Shown: one piece after another, positions 59,947 through 64,000 of the stretch
How positions within the stretch are numbered: position 1 is the first letter of the stretch
Layout of the letters: every line of letters starts with the position of its first letter
DNA from: a virus
DNA: 64,000 nucleotides
Strand: one strand, 5' to 3'
Virus record (IMG/VR): IMGVR_UViG_3300029955_000013
Location: 19,901-83,900 of that record
Notes under the pieces: model-generated
Seen by the model: only the letters and a program-made list of their open reading frames with translations
Databases searched by the model: none
Told to the model about the DNA's origin: nothing
Position numbers and translations under genes: made by a program

Positions 59947-61305
59947 ATGTTTGCTTACAATACATTTATCGCCGCTTATGGTAGCAACGACCGTACTATT
60001 AGGGTGCTTGATACGACAGGTGCTGTTGCCTATACTTTAAATGTGTGTAACTACCAGAAGAGTTCTGTCAACGGCTCGAGCCTTAACATATCCATGCAGG
60101 ACAACTCAACCGAGTACTCCCTGCCGTTCTCATCCAACAACGAGGCCAAGCTCGCCATAGTTGCCTTCAAGGTTGCCATAGATACGCTCAGGGTGAATTG
60201 CAATCCTTCTTCCGGGTCCTCTTCGAGTCCGTCAACTGCTATAGCGGTAAGTTATTTGCAATACAAAGCCATGGCTTCAGTGGCTGGGCTTACTGAACTC
60301 CAGTGGTACGACGTGACGGATTCTACGAATCTGCTTTTTCAAGATGCCACCTATACGATGAGGCTGTTTGCTAAGACGAACAACGACAAGCATCCGAGGG
60401 GGCAGCTTAACGCTAATCAGGCTTATGTTTCGATAGATGTGGCGAACAACAAGGTGCTGAGCTACGAGTACGCCGCGAACAGCATTTACATATTGAACAG
60501 CGTGCTGTATTCAACGTTCAGCGGTAGCAGTAACATCAGCGTTATAAACAACAGCCGTGTGCAAGCCACAAACACCTCTTACGTCGTTGTTGAGAACAAT
60601 TCCATAGCCGTGTTGGACACGTGCTCTAATCTAAAGATAAGCAACTCTTCTAACGTGACTGTTAGCAATGCCAGTAATTGCACGATAGACAATATACAAC
60701 AGGATTTGACCACCATGGGTTTCAACTTGAGTAACGTAGCAATTGACAGGAATTTAAGCGTTGGCCTCGCCGGCTCGAATCTAAATGTTAATTCTGGAAG
60801 CTTCGGCCTACTCGCCTATAGGGATAAGACCGATCAGATTATAAATTTCACGAACAGCCATAACAATATCTCTATTACGTTGGATAACCAGATAGTGCAG
60901 GCCAACGCGGTTTTTAGGTTGAAATATGTCGGGTCTGGATCTAACAACACTATACAAATACTGGACGCCTCAGGCGATGTATTGTTTACGATAGTAGATG
61001 GTTACAAGAACTGCGTTGCGTTGTTTGCGTTCAATGTCGGCAACGGCCAATTTGAGTTTAAAGAAATCGAGCTCGACATGTCTAACAAGTTGACTATCAA
61101 CACATTCACGCCTACCAATAACCAGACGGTTTTCGCTTTGACTGTCGCTCCGGTTGACTCATCTAAGCTTGAGATGTTCATAAATGGCCAGAAGCAACTG
61201 ATCTCTTTGGACTTCACTTACAACGGTTCAAACAACACGGTAGTATATACAAATAGGAATTTCTCCCTTTCCACTACGGATGAGATGGAAATAAGAATAT
61301 ACTAA
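59947..61305 (+). CDS. Beta-helix-containing virion or fibre protein
   Basis: 452 residues. A globular N-terminal domain (about 1-95), a Ser/Pro-rich linker (NPSSGSSSSPSTA), and a repeat stretch (about 190-250) of Asn/Ser/Val turns (NISVINNSRVQATNTSYVVVENNSIAVLD, LKISNSSNVTVSNASNCTIDN) typical of a thin beta-helix. The C-terminal 60 residues (FALTVAPVDSSKLEMFINGQKQLISLDFTYNG) form a beta-sandwich seen at the end of many phage surface proteins. Likely a tail fibre or head fibre. Confidence 0.65.
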   Translation: MFAYNTFIAAYGSNDRTIRVLDTTGAVAYTLNVCNYQKSSVNGSSLNISMQDNSTEYSLPFSSNNEAKLAIVAFKVAIDTLRVNCNPSSGSSSSPSTAIAVSYLQYKAMASVAGLTELQWYDVTDSTNLLFQDATYTMRLFAKTNNDKHPRGQLNANQAYVSIDVANNKVLSYEYAANSIYILNSVLYSTFSGSSNISVINNSRVQATNTSYVVVENNSIAVLDTCSNLKISNSSNVTVSNASNCTIDNIQQDLTTMGFNLSNVAIDRNLSVGLAGSNLNVNSGSFGLLAYRDKTDQIINFTNSHNNISITLDNQIVQANAVFRLKYVGSGSNNTIQILDASGDVLFTIVDGYKNCVALFAFNVGNGQFEFKEIELDMSNKLTINTFTPTNNQTVFALTVAPVDSSKLEMFINGQKQLISLDFTYNGSNNTVVYTNRNFSLSTTDEMEIRIY

Positions 61306-61351
61306 TTCTAAAAACATAACTTTTTATTTATATTTAAGGATAAAGAGTTAA

Positions 61352-62668
61352 ATGTATTACAGGCTATATCCGTGCAAAAACAATACCATATTTAAGTATA
61401 CGCAGTCAGATGGCGTATCAGACGTTGCATGGTCTACCAGCATCAATACTGGCCAGAGCTCGATAATGGAGATGCAGGACGGTGCCGGCCAGAGTCGTTT
61501 ACTGTTCGGTTTCGACATACCGGCTTGGCTGAGCAGTAAGCTGACTGACTATAGCTTTACGGCTAACTTGAAGCTTTTCGATGCTGGCGCGTTGTACAAC
61601 AGCCTTGCTGCGCTGAAGAATGTTACATTAAATTTATTTTACAACGATTTCAGCGAGGGTGACGGCTGGTCTTTCCTACAACCAACTGCGATCTCCGAAA
61701 CCTCAAACTGGGGTTTCAGTCAGGACGGTATCGCTTGGGACTTCACTACCTTCCAGAAGATAACGGATTACTTCCCCAACAGTTTCCATGAGGATTTTGT
61801 TTTCGACGTTAGCGCCGCTTTTGCTCAGGCTGTGTCGTTAAACGATTCGCCTAATTTTTCCTTAAACATAACGGATCACGCTTATGCAGCAAACGTGCAA
61901 GCCAAGTTCATATACAGCAAGTATACGAGGACGGTTTTCCAGCCTTATGTAGAGTTTTTTATAAATGACGAGATTATAGATGGGTGCTTTAATATGACTG
62001 CTGGGTTGTCTAATAAGATATTCTTTGTGAATGAGAACGGCATGGACTTCTCTGGCGTCATAACAGCAACCGCAATACTTAACAGCAATACGATCGTTAA
62101 TCTATCCTCCACCAAGGTTTCAACTGGTGTTTATTACGTAGAAGTAATACCTGCCGAGCCAATGTACTCTAACAAGAAGGAGTACGTCATATTGACATGG
62201 CAGATTGGTGGCGTTGACTACTACAAGCAGACTATACAGGTACAGCCGCAGAACAAGCTGTCCACTGGCCCTAACCTGGCGAATCTGTTCTTCTATCCGG
62301 CCACTCCATACTCACACAACATCGTTAGGCAGGGTGACATAATGCCGTTCGAAGTCGTTTCGCAGATAAGAGGTTCTGGCAATATAGTAGACACTGATTA
62401 TCAGTTCAAAGTGGTCACTATGGATGGCTTCGAGATGATACCTTGGATGCCGGTTAGTACGTACAGGGAGAAGATGTACTTTTTCATCGACACTTCCTTC
62501 TTTTTCCCGGAGCAGACATACGAGGTGATAACGAGGAACGTGAAACCTAACTTCACAATATCCTCTAATCTGACTTATAAATTCCAGCTGGTGCAAGACG
62601 CGCAGAGTCAATTGAGGGAGCTCAACGCGAGCCCTTACTATGCCAGGGATTCATTCTTTTCAAAATAA
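61352..62668 (+). CDS. Large virion surface protein, DNRLRE-like start
   Basis: 438 residues. The N-terminal 200 residues (DNTIF-like KNNTIFKYTQSDGVSDVAWS, QSRLLFGFDIPAWL, SFTANLKLFDAG, FDVSAAFAQAVSL) follow the pattern of DNRLRE-type beta-sandwich domains. Ig-like domains follow (GVYYVEVIPAEPMYSNKKEYVILTWQIGG). A role as a virion or tail surface protein is inferred from position in the operon. Confidence 0.6.
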   Translation: MYYRLYPCKNNTIFKYTQSDGVSDVAWSTSINTGQSSIMEMQDGAGQSRLLFGFDIPAWLSSKLTDYSFTANLKLFDAGALYNSLAALKNVTLNLFYNDFSEGDGWSFLQPTAISETSNWGFSQDGIAWDFTTFQKITDYFPNSFHEDFVFDVSAAFAQAVSLNDSPNFSLNITDHAYAANVQAKFIYSKYTRTVFQPYVEFFINDEIIDGCFNMTAGLSNKIFFVNENGMDFSGVITATAILNSNTIVNLSSTKVSTGVYYVEVIPAEPMYSNKKEYVILTWQIGGVDYYKQTIQVQPQNKLSTGPNLANLFFYPATPYSHNIVRQGDIMPFEVVSQIRGSGNIVDTDYQFKVVTMDGFEMIPWMPVSTYREKMYFFIDTSFFFPEQTYEVITRNVKPNFTISSNLTYKFQLVQDAQSQLRELNASPYYARDSFFSK

Positions 62669-62673
62669 CAAAA

Positions 62674-63822
62674 ATGCAGAATCAATTACTTAAGTACATC
62701 ATAACAGACAACACCGTTGACAATAACTATGCTATAAATCCTACTAAGCAACAGTTGTTTTACGTACCGAAGGAAGAGAGCCAGATGATAACCGGGAAGA
62801 CGTTTAGTTTTACCGGCACGAGGCCGGTCGGCTACAACAACGACCCGCTTAACGAGACTGTAAACAGGGACTCTACCGTAGCTAATGGAATTACGGCGAA
62901 CACCTCCTTTACCGATACTGATTACGTGGGGTTGTCTGTATACGACGTGCCTACATTTCTCGTGGAGGGTTATTACGATTTCACGATTATAGACCTCATA
63001 AGGACGAGGAATATGATAGTGAACACGACCAATAACTATTTGACCAACGTAGCAAATGGCATACAGTTAATAAGGGTGCCTTCTGGTTTGTTAAATGTGG
63101 TGCTGACTGACGCGACGGCTATAGCAGCGAACAACGGCAGCACTCTGAAAAAATACTACGGCGATTACTACTTTACCATAACGCCTAAGTTCTTTACGAC
63201 TTCCGTTATCGCCGTGGATAGCAGGGGTCAGTATGACACTAACAATTTGAACGATGATGTTAATAGTACGGATCCTGATAACATAGTTCCTACATACAAG
63301 AGGAGAACCGTCTACGAGTGCAACAAGACAGATGGTCTTGGACTATTGTGGAACTTTGAGCAGAATGGTTTGCAGTCGGGCAGGCTGATAGGCTCTGTTG
63401 TCGAAGTGTGGGACTCTTCGCAAACCGTGTTGAAGCAAGTGAAGGTGATAAACGAAAGCGAGTTTAATTTCACAGACGTCTCGAAGAACTTTAATATCGT
63501 TATGAGTCCCGACACTGTAGGGTATGATTCGCCCGTTCAGGCAGTTGGTGTCGGTGACGTGCTTAAGATATACCCGAGAGAAACGAGCTTTAACCAATTG
63601 ACGATACTGCTGTCTTACCAGAACCAATCAACGCAAACTTCGAGCGCGCTATCATTTTTGATGAATGACGTTGCGAGGGACATGACCACCGGTGTGTATG
63701 AAATATACGACAGCAACGGTATTACTATAGACTCGAGCGGTAATTTCAACGGCAATGTAATTCAGCAGTACCAAATAACGCAAGTAAACGGTTACGAGAT
63801 AAGAAAGAGAATAAATGGCTAA
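62674..63822 (+). CDS. Virion structural protein, unknown family
   Basis: 382 residues, beta-rich with few Cys and many Asn/Thr/Tyr (TSFTDTDYVGLSVYDVPTFLVEGYYDFTIID, YYFTITPKFFTTSVIAVDS). It starts 5 bases after the previous gene and overlaps the next by 8 bases, so it belongs to the same structural operon. No family recognised. Confidence 0.6.
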   Translation: MQNQLLKYIITDNTVDNNYAINPTKQQLFYVPKEESQMITGKTFSFTGTRPVGYNNDPLNETVNRDSTVANGITANTSFTDTDYVGLSVYDVPTFLVEGYYDFTIIDLIRTRNMIVNTTNNYLTNVANGIQLIRVPSGLLNVVLTDATAIAANNGSTLKKYYGDYYFTITPKFFTTSVIAVDSRGQYDTNNLNDDVNSTDPDNIVPTYKRRTVYECNKTDGLGLLWNFEQNGLQSGRLIGSVVEVWDSSQTVLKQVKVINESEFNFTDVSKNFNIVMSPDTVGYDSPVQAVGVGDVLKIYPRETSFNQLTILLSYQNQSTQTSSALSFLMNDVARDMTTGVYEIYDSNGITIDSSGNFNGNVIQQYQITQVNGYEIRKRING

Positions 63823-64000
63823 TCTAATTAACAACAATCCTCTTGGTGCGGATTCGATCAAGGGCGGTATATTTTTTGGTTCAAACTTAACACCGAATGG
63901 TACGTTTCCTAATGTGCCATCTTTTTATACGCCAGCCCAGATAACCCAGCAGGAGCCTGCTCTTATGCTTACGCTGCAGAAGGTGAAGGAGTCGCTCGCG
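63815..64000 (+). CDS. Start of a virion protein (3' end outside window)
   Basis: ATG at 63815 overlaps the previous gene; 62 codons are visible to the window edge with no stop (MANLINNNPLGADSIKGG..., then TPAQITQQEPALMLTLQ). Composition suits a structural protein. Confidence 0.6.
   Translation, partial: MANLINNNPLGADSIKGGIFFGSNLTPNGTFPNVPSFYTPAQITQQEPALMLTLQKVKESLA

Noticed and set aside
1-64000. CRISPR array
   Set aside because: No series of regularly spaced identical repeats of 20-40 bases was seen on either strand.
1-64000. Recoded stop codons
   Set aside because: TAA, TAG and TGA all end genes at sensible positions and no gene is broken by one recurring stop, so the standard code fits. 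The anticodons TAG and TAA seen here read CUA and UUA, not stops.

Overview
The window looks like part of the genome of a large tailed bacteriophage of myovirus type (contractile-tail signatures) that infects a member of the Bacteroidota. Phage evidence: a T4 gp20-like portal, a ClpP-like prohead protease, a LysM/gp53-like baseplate protein, a gp27/VgrG-like hub with a cell-wall hydrolase domain, and blocks of beta-rich adhesion proteins. Host evidence: several start sites lie just behind TAnnTTTG boxes, the -7 element of Bacteroidota sigma factors, and genes rarely have a Shine-Dalgarno sequence. Genes use the standard code, are tightly packed and often overlap as TAATG or ATGA. The structural genes favour AGG for Arg and ATA for Ile.

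Layout. (1) 1-2.4 kb, plus strand: tail or adhesion proteins and a putative lysozyme-like protein. (2) 2.4-4.25 kb, minus strand: an integrase-repeat protein and a three-gene operon headed by an exported DRGH-type nuclease. (3) 4.3-17.5 kb, plus strand: Vsr-like endonuclease, portal carrying two mini-inteins, many small virion proteins including fibronectin III proteins, a glycosyltransferase and the prohead protease. (4) 17.5-23.0 kb, minus strand: baseplate hub, LysM baseplate protein and a second large baseplate protein. (5) 23.2-58.8 kb, plus strand: a translation and nucleotide region with a tmRNA, about 30 tRNA or tRNA-like genes, four trimmed aminoacyl-tRNA synthetase cores (Gly-, Glu-, Ala- and Arg-like), an Rnl2-type RNA ligase, two S4-domain proteins, nucleotide-metabolism enzymes (dNMP-kinase-like, HAD nucleotidase, deoxyribosyltransferase-like, RdgB-like), a methylglyoxal synthase, a tandem lipoprotein trio and many small unknown genes between the tRNAs. 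A beta-helix fibre gene sits inside this region at 53.8 kb. (6) 59-64 kb, plus strand: a cell-wall-enzyme-like protein and large virion or adhesion proteins running off the window.

Two promoter styles are visible. TATTTAAA or TATAAATA octamers lie 1-17 bases before the first gene of most transcription units and resemble T4 late promoters. TAnnTTTG boxes precede the tmRNA, the lipoprotein operon and several small genes and look like host-sigma promoters. A perfect 57-bp sequence occurs twice in opposite orientation, each copy heading an operon.

The central theme is takeover of translation: the phage supplies tRNAs, charging-enzyme cores, an RNA ligase that could repair cleaved tRNAs, and a ribosome-rescue RNA. 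Several of the tRNAs have non-canonical shapes. All functional names are inferred from motifs read by eye; no database search was run.
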